Numbered from the stretch's first letter, positions 19,052 through 28,653 are shown. The stretch: DNA of 38,347 bases from an uncultured Eubacteriales bacterium (GCA_900320605.1 ONSY01000076.1:1-38347); one strand, 5' to 3'. The notes: generated from the letters alone by a model not told the origin. A program made the numbers and translations.

Positions 19052-19113
19052 GGCAGCATCCGGTTTATATAAAGCCGTTAAATAGAAAACATAACAAAAC
19101 AGGGGAATTAGAA

Positions 19114-20394
19114 ATGCTGGATATCAAATTTTTACGGGAAAATCCGGAAATCGTAAAACAGAACATTAAAAACAAGTTCCAGGACCAGAAACTTCCGCTG
19201 GTCGATGAAGTCATCGGGCTGGATCTGGAAAAGCGCAGAACCCAGCAGGCGGCGGATGCGCTGCGCGCGAACCGCAACAAGCTTTCGAAACAGATCGGCG
19301 CGCTGATCGGTCAGGGAAAAAAAGAGGAAGCCGAACAGGTAAAGAAGCAGGTTTCCGAGCAGGCGAAAAGTCTTGAGGAAATGGCAGCCAGGGAGCGCGA
19401 GCTCGACGAAAAAATCAATACCATCATGATGACGATCCCGCAGATCATCGGCAAGGACGTCCCGATCGGAAAAGATGACAGCGAAAATGTGGAACTGGAG
19501 CGTTTCGGCGACCCGTTTGTGCCGGAATTCGAAATTCCGTATCATACCGATATTATGGAATCGCTTCACGGAATTGACCTCGACAGCGCGAGAAAGGTTG
19601 CCGGCAACGGTTTCTATTATCTGATGGGAGATATCGCCAGGCTTCATTCGGCGGTTATCAGCTATGCGCGCGATTTCATGATCGACCGCGGCTTTACCTA
19701 CTGCGTGCCGCCGTTTATGATCCGCAGCAACGTCGTTACCGGTGTCATGAGCTTCGCGGAAATGGACGCGATGATGTACAAAATTGAAGGGGAAGATCTT
19801 TATCTGATCGGAACCTCGGAGCATTCCATGATCGGAAAGTTTATTGACACGATTCTCCCTGAAGCAGAACTTCCGAAGACGCTGACAAGCTATTCTCCCT
19901 GTTTCCGCAAGGAAAAGGGAGCTCACGGCATCGAAGAGCGGGGCGTCTACCGCATTCATCAGTTTGAGAAGCAGGAAATGATCGTTGTCTGCAAACCGGA
20001 AGATTCCGACTACTGGTATGACCAGCTCTGGCACAATACGGTGGATCTGTTCCGCAGCCTCGATATTCCGGTCCGGACGCTGGAATGCTGCTCCGGTGAT
20101 CTTGCGGATCTCAAGGTCAAGTCGCTTGACGTCGAGGCATGGTCTCCGCGGCAGAAGAAATATTTCGAGGTCGGCAGCTGCTCCAATCTCGGTGACGCGC
20201 AGGCGCGCCGGCTGAAAATCCGCATTGACGGAAAAGAAGGCAAATATCTCGCGCATACGCTCAACAATACGGTTGTGGCGCCGCCGAGAATGCTGATCGC
20301 ATTCCTTGAAAACAACCTGAACGAGGATGGAAGCGTACGTATTCCGGAAGCGCTCCGTCCGTACATGGGCGGAAAATCGGTCATCCGGCCATAA
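19114..20394 (+). CDS. serS: Seryl-tRNA synthetase
   Basis: 426 residues, class II synthetase charging tRNA-Ser. The N-terminal long coiled-coil arm (about 30-105) binds the tRNA variable arm. Catalytic motif 2 reads FRKEKGAHGIEERGVYRIHQFEK, and motif 3 is NTVVAPPRMLIAFLENN. Between them TLECCSGDLADLKVKSLDVEAWSP is the usual serine-site region. Motif 2 differs from the Bacillus-type GSAGRDTRG loop and resembles, from memory, the form in archaeal and some clostridial enzymes. The ribosome site is a weak AGGGGAA at long spacing. It lies 62 bases after parB and may be co-transcribed with it. No T-box leader is seen. Confidence 0.95.
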   Translation: MLDIKFLRENPEIVKQNIKNKFQDQKLPLVDEVIGLDLEKRRTQQAADALRANRNKLSKQIGALIGQGKKEEAEQVKKQVSEQAKSLEEMAARERELDEKINTIMMTIPQIIGKDVPIGKDDSENVELERFGDPFVPEFEIPYHTDIMESLHGIDLDSARKVAGNGFYYLMGDIARLHSAVISYARDFMIDRGFTYCVPPFMIRSNVVTGVMSFAEMDAMMYKIEGEDLYLIGTSEHSMIGKFIDTILPEAELPKTLTSYSPCFRKEKGAHGIEERGVYRIHQFEKQEMIVVCKPEDSDYWYDQLWHNTVDLFRSLDIPVRTLECCSGDLADLKVKSLDVEAWSPRQKKYFEVGSCSNLGDAQARRLKIRIDGKEGKYLAHTLNNTVVAPPRMLIAFLENNLNEDGSVRIPEALRPYMGGKSVIRP

Positions 20395-20410
20395 TATTTG
20401 CCGAAAGCGG

Positions 20411-20439
20411 TTGAACAAAACCGTAAAAAGTGGTATAAT
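20411..20439 (+). promoter_or_regulatory. Sigma-A promoter of guaB
   Basis: TTGAAC (20411-20416), a 17-base spacer and TATAAT (20434-20439), with TG one base before the -10 (extended -10). Predicted start is near 20446, a 33-base leader. Confidence 0.88.
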
Positions 20440-20478
20440 AATTGGAAACACGAAAATATGGACAAGGGGGATTGCTGA

Positions 20479-21957
<1,479 letters not shown>

Positions 21958-22004
21958 AACGCGGTTTCGTGCGGGAAGTTTTTCGATTTCCCCCGAAAAA
22001 AAGA

Positions 22005-22033
22005 TTGACAAACGCAAAAGAATCCCATATAAT
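22005..22033 (+). promoter_or_regulatory. Consensus sigma-A promoter of the tRNA pair
   Basis: TTGACA (22005-22010), 17-base spacer, TATAAT (22028-22033): perfect match. Predicted start is near 22040, inside the following hairpin. Confidence 0.92.
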
Positions 22034-22036
22034 AAT

Positions 22037-22062
22037 AAAGCTCTGATTTTCAGAGCTTTTCT
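22037..22062 (+). terminator. Hairpin, likely guaB terminator nested in the tRNA promoter/leader
   Basis: AAAGCTCTGA (22037-22046) pairs with TCAGAGCTTT (22050-22059), loop TTT, followed by TCT. It starts 4 bases after the tRNA -10. A transcript arriving from guaB would form all 10 pairs; one starting at about 22040 would lack the first three. Confidence 0.55.
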
Positions 22063-22064
22063 AT

Positions 22065-22141
22065 GGCGGCATAGCTCAGTTGGCTAGAGCACTCGGTTCA
22101 TACCCGTGGTGTCGTTGGTTCAAATCCGACTGCCGCTACCA
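22065..22141 (+). tRNA. tRNA-Met(CAT), elongator type
   Basis: 77 bases with encoded CCA. The acceptor GGCGGCA pairs with TGCCGCT with a G1-U72 wobble. The anticodon loop is TTCATAC, with CAT at 22099-22101. The T arm GTTGG/CCGAC is perfect. It lacks the C1-A72 mismatch and three G-C pairs of initiators, and its loop differs from tRNA-Ile2. The anticodon stem CTCGG/CCGTG has a T-T mismatch at 28-42. Confidence 0.95.
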
Positions 22142-22144
22142 TTC

Positions 22145-22219
22145 GGCCCGGTCGTCAAGCGGTTAAGACACCGCCCTTTCACGGCGGGTTCACGAGTTCG
22201 AATCTCGTCCGGGTCACCA
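22145..22219 (+). tRNA. tRNA-Glu(TTC)
   Basis: 75 bases with encoded CCA, 3 bases after tRNA-Met. The acceptor GGCCCGG/CCGGGTC pairs fully (one G-T). The anticodon stem CCGCC/GGCGG is perfect, loop CTTTCAC with TTC at 22178-22180, and the T arm GAGTTCGAATCTC is canonical. Confidence 0.96.
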
Positions 22220-22252
22220 AAAATCCCGCACACGCTGTTCTGCGTGTGCGGG
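22219..22252 (-). terminator. Minus-strand intrinsic terminator facing the tRNA genes
   Basis: CCCGCACACGC (22225-22235) and GCGTGTGCGGG (22242-22252) form 11 perfect pairs. On + no T-run follows, but on minus the stem is followed by A then TTTTT. It would stop antisense transcription before it enters the tRNAs, and on + it may stabilise or define the tRNA 3' end. Confidence 0.6.
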
Positions 22253-22259
22253 TACTACT

Positions 22260-22306
22260 GCGGATGCGCCGGTAACGTAAGGTTGCCCGCAATCCGCTTT
22301 TTCTTT
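22260..22306 (+). terminator. Intrinsic terminator of the tRNA unit
   Basis: GCGGAT (22260-22265) pairs with ATCCGC (22292-22297), GCG with CGC (22288-22290), then GGTAAC with GTTGCC (22282-22287), with small bulges. TTTTTCTTT follows. No convincing pfp promoter lies in the 50 bases between this and the next gene, so pfp may rely on read-through. Confidence 0.8.
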
Positions 22307-22356
22307 ATCCACCCGTCTGCGTATTTTCTGGATCAAAATCAAAGGAGGATCTTATC

Positions 22357-23604
22357 ATGGCAGAATTAAAAGGCGCTTGCATTATCGGACAGTCCGGAGG
22401 ACCTACTTCCGTTATCAACGCGAGTGCGTACGGCGTTATCAAAACGGCGCTGGAAAATCCCTCGATCACGAAAGTTTACGGTGCTGCGCACGGAATCAAA
22501 GGCGTTCTCGACGACGTTCTTTACGTAATGGACGAGGAAGACCCCAAAGAGCTTGAGCTTCTGCTCCATACCCCCTCTTCTGCGCTCGGCTCCTGCCGTT
22601 ACAAACTCAAGGACAGCGATGTCGATGATACCGACTATAAGCGGATCCTCGAAATCTTCAAGAAATACAATGTCCGTTATTTCTTCTACAACGGCGGCAA
22701 CGATTCGATGGATACCTGCAACAAGGTTTCGAAATATATGCAGAAGGTCGGCTATGAATGCCGTATCATGGGCGTTCCGAAGACGATTGACAACGACCTG
22801 TTCGGAACAGACCACTGCCCCGGCTACGCTTCCGCTGCAAAGTATATTGCGACAACCTGCATGGAGATTTATCTCGATGCCCGTGTATATGATACCGGCA
22901 TGATCTGCATCCTCGAGTGCATGGGCCGTGACGCCGGCTGGATTACGGCCGCTTCCGCGATCGCAACCCATTTCGGCAAAGGTCCGGATTTGATTTATCT
23001 GCCCGAGAAGGACTTCGATATGGATCAGTTCCTCGCGGATGTCAAACGCGTATACGATAAGGAAGGAAAGTGCCTCGTCGCGGTTTCCGAAGGCATTCAT
23101 GACAAGGACGGCAAGCTGATCGTTGAATACGGCGCAGCAGACGGTTCGGTCGACTCTTTCGGCCACAAGCAGCTCGGCGGACTCGCGGCAACCCTCGCAG
23201 ATATCGTCAAGGAAAAATTCGACGTCAAGGTTCGCGGCATCGAGTTCTCACTGATGCAGCGCTGCGCGGCGCATATCGCTTCCGAGACAGACGTTCAGGA
23301 ATCCTTCTCCGCCGGCAAGGCCGCGGTTGAAAACGCAGTCGCAGGCGTTACGGATAAGATGGTCGGTTTCGAGAGAGCGGCTGATGAGAACGGAAACTAT
23401 GTCTGCAAGATCAAACTCATGGATCTTTCCGACGTCGCCAACGCAGTCAAGAATGTTCCGGATTCGATGATCAACGAGGACGCCAACGGCCTGACGGACG
23501 AATTCATCGACTATGTTCTTCCGCTGATTCAAGGCGCTCCGAAATGCGTCACCGAAAACGGTGTTCCGCGTTTCGCGAACCTCAAGAAAGTCGTTGCGAA
23601 ATAA
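22357..23604 (+). CDS. pfp: Pyrophosphate-dependent 6-phosphofructokinase
   Basis: 415 residues, longer than the 320-residue ATP-type PfkA. It phosphorylates fructose 6-phosphate, reversibly, in glycolysis/gluconeogenesis. Donor-specificity residues favour pyrophosphate: GGNDS at 113-117 puts Asp116 at the position that is Gly104 in E. coli PfkA. Lys142 in PKTIDND (141-147) replaces the Gly of the ATP type. MGRDAGW (189-195) follows. The usual first Asp of GGDD is Asn115 here. AAAGGAGG lies before the ATG. A strong terminator follows the stop. The gene is monocistronic between the tRNA terminator and a convergent gene. Donor use is inferred from family rules, not shown. Confidence 0.93.
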   Translation: MAELKGACIIGQSGGPTSVINASAYGVIKTALENPSITKVYGAAHGIKGVLDDVLYVMDEEDPKELELLLHTPSSALGSCRYKLKDSDVDDTDYKRILEIFKKYNVRYFFYNGGNDSMDTCNKVSKYMQKVGYECRIMGVPKTIDNDLFGTDHCPGYASAAKYIATTCMEIYLDARVYDTGMICILECMGRDAGWITAASAIATHFGKGPDLIYLPEKDFDMDQFLADVKRVYDKEGKCLVAVSEGIHDKDGKLIVEYGAADGSVDSFGHKQLGGLAATLADIVKEKFDVKVRGIEFSLMQRCAAHIASETDVQESFSAGKAAVENAVAGVTDKMVGFERAADENGNYVCKIKLMDLSDVANAVKNVPDSMINEDANGLTDEFIDYVLPLIQGAPKCVTENGVPRFANLKKVVAK

Positions 23605-23620
23605 ACTCCAGAAACGAGCA

Positions 23621-23655
23621 GAGCCCCCCGAAAAAATCGGGGGGCTCAATTTGTT
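23621..23655. terminator. Bidirectional intrinsic terminator, pfp and DUF1015 gene
   Basis: GAGCCCCCCGA (23621-23631) pairs perfectly with TCGGGGGGCTC (23637-23647) around AAAAA, with a T-rich tail on +. On minus the tail (TGCTCG) is poor in T, so it works best for pfp, but it lies between two convergent genes. Confidence 0.85.
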
Positions 23656-23686
23656 TTCAGGAATGTTTCCGGCAGACACCTGAGGA

Positions 23687-24976
23687 TTATTCCTCAGGAA
23701 GTTTGACGTTCATCCGGTTCATAACAAGTCCGGTAATCAGTTTCGGATAAAAATAGGTCGACTTCTGAGGCATTTTTTCACCCGCGGCGGCAACGTCCCG
23801 GATCTCGCGGATTTTGGTCGGGTTCAGGAGGAATGCGGCCTGAATCTCACCGGAACGCACCGCGGCGATCGCTTCGTCTTTTGAACGCGTATACGAAAGA
23901 TTCACGCCGTTTGCCATGTTCTCGCGGTCTATCCCGAGAATCCGCTCGAGAATCAGCCGATGCAGGACGGAAACATCGAGCGAACGGATGCAGGGAGCGT
24001 CCTCCGGAAAGAGATCCATCGCGGATCGGTCGCGCAGAGAGAGAAGCGCGCAGGTTTCACCCCCGCAGTAAAGCGCAAAGGCCGGGATTTCACGGCGGTA
24101 GTACTCGTCGAGCGTTTTTTCCGCTTCACCGAGCGCCAGTGCCGGATCGATGTCGAAATACTCGGAGCATTTTTCAAGCACTTCTGACGCGCTGAAATTT
24201 TCAAGGTCATGCAGAAGGCGGTGAGTCGGGAAAACGACGAGTCCGCTGCTCTGCATGTCAACAAGCATCATCATGACGGAATCACAGCTGTCATCCAGTG
24301 CCAGACCGTTCTCGCGGCACCAGTCGCGGTAGCGCAGGGCGGTTTCGTAGCGGTGGTGTCCGTCTGCGATGAAGAGCTGCCGGGAAGCGAAATCCGAGCA
24401 GATCGAATCGATCACGATCGGATCGTTTACGATCCAGAGCCGGTGTGTTACTTCACCGTCGTTCATTTCGATATTCGGGGAATCCGCGCACAGACGCGAG
24501 AGTTTTTCCTCCGTGGTATGCTGTTCGTCAAGATAGAGCGAATATACGCAGCTGAAATTGCAGCCGGTCGCCTGCATTAAGGCGAACCGGTCCTCTTTCG
24601 CTTTTGACAGAGTGTTTTCGTGCGGCAGAACAATTCCCTCGGAAAACGGGGAAAGCTTTACCCGGCAGATTACGCCCCGGAAGCTTTTCCTTTCCCCTGC
24701 AATTTCGAATTCCTCTTCATACAGGTACAGTCCGGGGAGATGATCCTCACGAAGGATTCCATTCGAAAGCCATTCTTTCAGAGTGTCCCCCGCGGTTTTA
24801 TAGGGGTTCTCCCCTTTCGGCAGTTCCAGACGGATGATGTTGCAGGGATTGGTTCTGAGATATTCCTCACGTTCGGAATCGGAGATAATATCATAGGGTG
24901 GACAGGTCAGGGTTTCGATCCGGCCTGCTTTACTCAGCGAAAAGCGCATTGCGCGAAAGGGTTTGATAATGGCCAA
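23687..24976 (-). CDS. DUF1015 family protein
   Basis: 429 residues. Cytoplasmic protein of the DUF1015 family (SpoOJ/ParA/ParB/repB-like annotation in some databases is not supported). Markers are KPFRAMRF at the N-terminus, CPPYDIIS, LPHENTLSKAKEDR, FIADGHHRYETA and the C-terminal MPQKSTYFYPKLITGLVMN. The biochemical role is not established to my knowledge; the gene is often found near serine/phosphoglycerate or sugar genes in Clostridia. The start is TTG at 24976: GGAGG lies 8 bases before it, and the resulting N-terminus AIIKPFRA matches the family. An upstream ATG at 25003 has no ribosome site and would put the SD inside the gene. Confidence 0.88.
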   Translation of the reverse strand: MAIIKPFRAMRFSLSKAGRIETLTCPPYDIISDSEREEYLRTNPCNIIRLELPKGENPYKTAGDTLKEWLSNGILREDHLPGLYLYEEEFEIAGERKSFRGVICRVKLSPFSEGIVLPHENTLSKAKEDRFALMQATGCNFSCVYSLYLDEQHTTEEKLSRLCADSPNIEMNDGEVTHRLWIVNDPIVIDSICSDFASRQLFIADGHHRYETALRYRDWCRENGLALDDSCDSVMMMLVDMQSSGLVVFPTHRLLHDLENFSASEVLEKCSEYFDIDPALALGEAEKTLDEYYRREIPAFALYCGGETCALLSLRDRSAMDLFPEDAPCIRSLDVSVLHRLILERILGIDRENMANGVNLSYTRSKDEAIAAVRSGEIQAAFLLNPTKIREIRDVAAAGEKMPQKSTYFYPKLITGLVMNRMNVKLPEE

Positions 24977-25072
24977 GGTTGTTTCCTCCAAGTATCGTTT
25001 CATTCGGTATCTATTCTAACGGCTGTTATTTCAGAAGTCAAGATTTTGCAAAAGCTCAATTTGCGAAGAATT

Positions 25073-25102
25073 TTCACACAGAATTCACAAAGCATATATA
25101 AA
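25073..25102 (+). promoter_or_regulatory. Possible promoter of the Gld-like ABC operon
   Basis: TTCACA (25073-25078, 5 of 6 matches to TTGACA) and TATATA/TATAAA (25095-25102) at 16-18 bases. It is the best candidate in the 204-base gap between the divergent DUF1015 gene and the ABC operon. The rest of the gap shows nothing I can name. Confidence 0.4.
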
Positions 25103-25180
25103 ATGAATACGAAATTCCCGAAAAAGGGACCCGTCTGCGTTCTGCAAGGCGGGCAGCCAAGAAAAACAGGAGGGATCGAG

Positions 25181-26158
25181 ATGATCGAGGTTAAACACCT
25201 CACGAAACGTTACGGCGTGAACATCGCGCTCGATGACGTCAGTTTCTCGGTAGAAGAAGGCAGCGTTGTCGGTTTCCTCGGACCGAACGGTGCCGGTAAA
25301 TCCACAACAATGAATATCATCACCGGATATCTGTCCGCGAGCGAGGGAGAAGTTTCAATCGGAGGATTCAATACGATTGAAAATCCGAATGAAGCGAAAA
25401 AGCTGATCGGGTATCTGCCGGAGCAGCCGCCGCTTTACGTGGATATGACTGTCAAGGAATACCTGAACTTTATGTATGATCTCAAGAAGGCAACGCTTCC
25501 GCGCGAAAAACACCTCGAAGAGATCTGCAAGCTCGCAAAAATCGACAACGTCTATAACCGTCTGATCGGCAACCTTTCAAAAGGTTACCGGCAGAGAGTC
25601 GGAATCGCCCAGGCGCTGATCGGAAATCCACCGGTTCTGATTCTGGACGAGCCGACCGTAGGACTTGACCCGAAGCAGATCATCGAGATCCGCAATCTGA
25701 TCAAGAGCCTCGGCCGCAACCATACCGTTATTCTGAGCTCGCATATTCTTTCGGAGGTTCAGGCTGTCTGCAAACGCGTTCTCGTTATCAATAAGGGACG
25801 TCTCGTTGCCGACGGAACGGCGGATCAGCTCGCGCACAACCTTTCAGCCGACCACCGTCTGATTGCCCGGATCGCCGGACCGGAAAACGATATTATCCAC
25901 GCGATCAAGGGGCTGGATCATATTGTCGACGCGGTAAGCTACGGCGAGAAGGAGCCGGGTGTTTTCGAAATCGCGATCGAAGCGGACGAGAATTACGACA
26001 TCCGCCGCAATCTTTTCGCGCTGCTCGCGAGAAAGGGCTGGCCGATGCTCAGCCTGCGCAGCACCGAGCTGACGCTCGAGGAAGTCTTCCTGCGTCTGAC
26101 CAGCGGTGAAGATCCCGATTATTTAAATAAAAATCAAAAAGGAGGTCAGAAATCATGA
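25181..26158 (+). CDS. ABC transporter ATPase, GldA-like
   Basis: 325 residues. Nucleotide-binding subunit of an ABC-2 exporter-type system. Walker A is GPNGAGKST (34-42), signature LSKGYRQRVGIAQAL, Walker B VLILDEPTVGLD, then SSHIL with the switch His. About 80 residues after the ATPase core form a C-terminal extension ending in LTLEEVFLRLT, the usual coupling segment of drug/antibiotic-type ATPases. AGGAGG precedes the ATG; the frame is open for 187 codons upstream but that stretch overlaps the opposite gene. The stop overlaps the permease start as ATGA. Together with the next three genes it resembles the GldA-GldF-GldG set of Bacteroidetes, but no gliding is implied. Confidence 0.92.
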   Translation: MIEVKHLTKRYGVNIALDDVSFSVEEGSVVGFLGPNGAGKSTTMNIITGYLSASEGEVSIGGFNTIENPNEAKKLIGYLPEQPPLYVDMTVKEYLNFMYDLKKATLPREKHLEEICKLAKIDNVYNRLIGNLSKGYRQRVGIAQALIGNPPVLILDEPTVGLDPKQIIEIRNLIKSLGRNHTVILSSHILSEVQAVCKRVLVINKGRLVADGTADQLAHNLSADHRLIARIAGPENDIIHAIKGLDHIVDAVSYGEKEPGVFEIAIEADENYDIRRNLFALLARKGWPMLSLRSTELTLEEVFLRLTSGEDPDYLNKNQKGGQKS

Positions 26159-26859
26159 TTGCGATCGCCAAACGTGATTTTAAATCTTATTTCTCCTCTC
26201 CGATCGGCTACGTCTGCATCGCGGTCGTACTGGCATTCTTCGGATATTTCTATTATCAGGTGCTCGCGGCCGGCATGTCCTCGCTGATCGGCAGAGTTTA
26301 CAGCATCATGTTTACCTGGTGTATGATGGTTATCCCGATCATCACCATGCGTTCGTTCAGTGAGGACCGGAAGAATAAAACCGATCAGGCGCTCATTACC
26401 GCGCCGGTCAGCGTTACGGGAATCGTGATCGGAAAGTTCCTCGCCGCGTTCGGTGTTTTCGCACTGATCATTCTCGGCAGTCTGATCCCCTGCGTCTTTA
26501 TTTCCTTCTTCGGCTCCCCGAACTGGGCGATTATTATCGGAAACGCGGTCGCCTCCCTGCTTTACGGCGCCGCCATGATCTCGATCGGACTGTTTATCTC
26601 GAGCCTGACAACGAGCCAGGTGATCGCGGCGATCGGCTCTTTCGCCATCGCGATCTTCCTTATGATCATCGATACGCTGTCTTCCACCGTCAACAGCGCT
26701 TTTGTCACGAAGCTTGTCACCTGGATCTCCTTCAACACGAGATATTCTTCGTTCACCCAGGGCCTGTTCAGTATTTCAAACGTCGTCTTCTTCATGAGTG
26801 TTGCCGCCGTTTTCATTTTCCTTACGGCCCGCAAACTCGAAAGCAGAAGATGGAGCTAA
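26155..26859 (+). CDS. ABC-2 type permease, GldF-like
   Basis: 234 residues with six predicted membrane spans: about 17-40, 50-68, 96-118, 124-150, 155-175 and 207-228. The pattern RDFKSYFSSPIGYVCIA at the N-terminus, then TMRSFSEDRKNKTDQALITAPVSV, is typical of GldF-family ABC-2 permeases, in which the charged segment contacts the ATPase. ATGA overlap with the ATPase gene indicates coupled translation and a two-subunit complex. The substrate cannot be inferred. The stop lies 15 bases before the auxiliary protein gene. Confidence 0.9.
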   Translation: MIAIAKRDFKSYFSSPIGYVCIAVVLAFFGYFYYQVLAAGMSSLIGRVYSIMFTWCMMVIPIITMRSFSEDRKNKTDQALITAPVSVTGIVIGKFLAAFGVFALIILGSLIPCVFISFFGSPNWAIIIGNAVASLLYGAAMISIGLFISSLTTSQVIAAIGSFAIAIFLMIIDTLSSTVNSAFVTKLVTWISFNTRYSSFTQGLFSISNVVFFMSVAAVFIFLTARKLESRRWS

Positions 26860-26874
26860 GGAGGGCGGAAAAAC

Positions 26875-28650
26875 ATGGATGATCCGAAAAAAATGATTCC
26901 TGAAGCAGAAAACATGATCGAAAATGAAGCTGAGACGCTGAAAGAAGCGGCTGAGCAGGCAGAGGACGCGGCGAAGGAAGCTGTTTCCGAAGCCGCCGAT
27001 CAGGTGAAGGATATCGAGGATAAACTTGAAAAAACCGCGCAGGAAGCGGTGGAGGAATTTGAAGAGACCGCCGAAAAGGAACCCGAAGCGGTTATTTACG
27101 ATACCGGTAAGCCGAAAAAAGGCGGAAAAAAGGAAAAGAAATCACTGACCTCCTATTTCAACAGCACCCGCTTCAAAAAGGGAAGTTTCGCGACGCTCCT
27201 GACGATCGGCTTTATCATTATTGTGGTTCTGTTCAATGTTTTCTTCTCCATTCTGGAAGACCGGTTCCCCTCCCTGCGTCTCGATATGACGGAAAACAAG
27301 ATGTACTCACTGTCCGATGACGCGCTCGACGCTGCCAAGAAAATCGATATTGATACAACGATTTACATCATGGCGAAAGAAGAGACGGCGAAGAACGACT
27401 CGCTGCTTTCCGCCTACGGCCTGCAGTACAGCCAGGTTCCGATTCTCTGTGAAAAATGCGCCGAGGCGAATCCGAAAATTCATGTTGAGTATATTGATCT
27501 TGATATGAATCCGACTTTTGCGTCTCAGACGAAATATCAGAACTACAAGATTCAGAGCGGTACCGTGATTCTTGAGAATGCGAGACGGATCCGCGTGCTC
27601 GGAATCGGCGATTTCTTTACGTCGGAATACGATTCCAACTATACGCCTACCTATTATATGCAGACAGGCGGCACGCTGACCACGGCTCTGATGCAGGTTC
27701 AGGCCGCGGAGATCCCGAAGATTGCGGTCGCGACCGGCGGCCATTCCGAAATGCTTTCCGGAAATCTTCTTACCGGGCTGCAGGATCTGATGGAATCGAA
27801 CAACTTTGAGTTCCAGCAGTTTGATATCCTGACGGAAGAGATTCCCGAAGACGCTTCGATTCTCCTCCTGCCGACCCCGATGACGGACTATACGCAGACG
27901 GAGCTTGAAAAAATGGATGCATTCCTCGCGGAATCCCAGGCGAAGAACCGTTCTCTCTGGGTCACCTGCGATCCGAGACAGCAGGAGCTTCCGAATTTCT
28001 CCGCGTTCCTCGCGGAATGGGGCATCGAACTGCAGGAAAACGCCATCATCGTTGAGACGGACCCGGCTCACAGAACGGCCAATTTCGGAACCTATTTCAT
28101 TTCCGATCTGACCGGAGATCTTGAACTCGGCGGAACCAAACAGGCGAACCAGTACGGCTATTTCTTCACTCCGGAGTGCCGGGCGATCAATCTGCTGTAC
28201 GAGTTCAACTCCAACAACTCAACCTATTCTCTCGCAAGAACCACTTCAAACGCCTATACGCAGGATCCGTTCGCTGAGGAAGCGGAGGAACCGCAGAATT
28301 ACGGAATGTTCACGACGCTTGCGGTTTCGCAGAAGGTTACCAAGATCAGCGATATCGACTACAGTAAGAATGTTGTGGTTTTCGGCAGCTCGGCGATGTT
28401 CGTCAGCAGCTATCTTTCAAGTTCAACCTTCGGAAACTCGGAATACATCGTGGACCTTGCCCGTTTCTGCGCCGGCATCAAGGATGCCGATACCGGTGTG
28501 TATATCGACAAGACGGCAGTCAACACCTACGATATCTCGATCACGTCCGGCGCGCGGAACTTCTTCGGAGTCGGCGTGTTTACGATTCTGATCCCGCTGG
28601 CAATTATCGTAGCCGGCCTTTGCGTTTACCTGAGGAGGAGGCATCTGTAA
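26875..28650 (+). CDS. GldG-like ABC auxiliary protein with charged N-terminal extension
   Basis: 591 residues. A membrane span at about 106-127 is followed by a large extracytoplasmic domain and a C-terminal span near 566-586 ending in LRRRHL. The ectodomain matches the ABC-type uncharacterised transport auxiliary family (GldG). It starts with the conserved LRLDMTENKMYSLSDD and includes IAVATGGHSEML. Residues 1-75 are unusual: Glu/Ala/Lys-rich repeats (AAEQAEDAAKEAVSEAADQV) predicting a long amphipathic cytoplasmic helix. A basic linker (KPKKGGKKEKK) follows. AGGAGGG lies before the ATG. It is the third gene of the operon, and the next gene follows by 3 bases. Confidence 0.88.
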   Translation: MDDPKKMIPEAENMIENEAETLKEAAEQAEDAAKEAVSEAADQVKDIEDKLEKTAQEAVEEFEETAEKEPEAVIYDTGKPKKGGKKEKKSLTSYFNSTRFKKGSFATLLTIGFIIIVVLFNVFFSILEDRFPSLRLDMTENKMYSLSDDALDAAKKIDIDTTIYIMAKEETAKNDSLLSAYGLQYSQVPILCEKCAEANPKIHVEYIDLDMNPTFASQTKYQNYKIQSGTVILENARRIRVLGIGDFFTSEYDSNYTPTYYMQTGGTLTTALMQVQAAEIPKIAVATGGHSEMLSGNLLTGLQDLMESNNFEFQQFDILTEEIPEDASILLLPTPMTDYTQTELEKMDAFLAESQAKNRSLWVTCDPRQQELPNFSAFLAEWGIELQENAIIVETDPAHRTANFGTYFISDLTGDLELGGTKQANQYGYFFTPECRAINLLYEFNSNNSTYSLARTTSNAYTQDPFAEEAEEPQNYGMFTTLAVSQKVTKISDIDYSKNVVVFGSSAMFVSSYLSSSTFGNSEYIVDLARFCAGIKDADTGVYIDKTAVNTYDISITSGARNFFGVGVFTILIPLAIIVAGLCVYLRRRHL

Positions 28651-28653
28651 GGC

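Noticed and set aside
19132..20451. 439-codon open frame on minus opposite serS
   Set aside because: Antisense shadow; serS has all class II motifs on +.
21973..21992. GGGAAG/TTTCCC hairpin after guaB
   Set aside because: Only six pairs including a wobble, no T-run after it; not a terminator.
24977..25003. ATG start of the DUF1015 gene nine codons upstream
   Set aside because: The ribosome site GGAGG falls inside it; TTG at 24976 fits the site and the family N-terminus.
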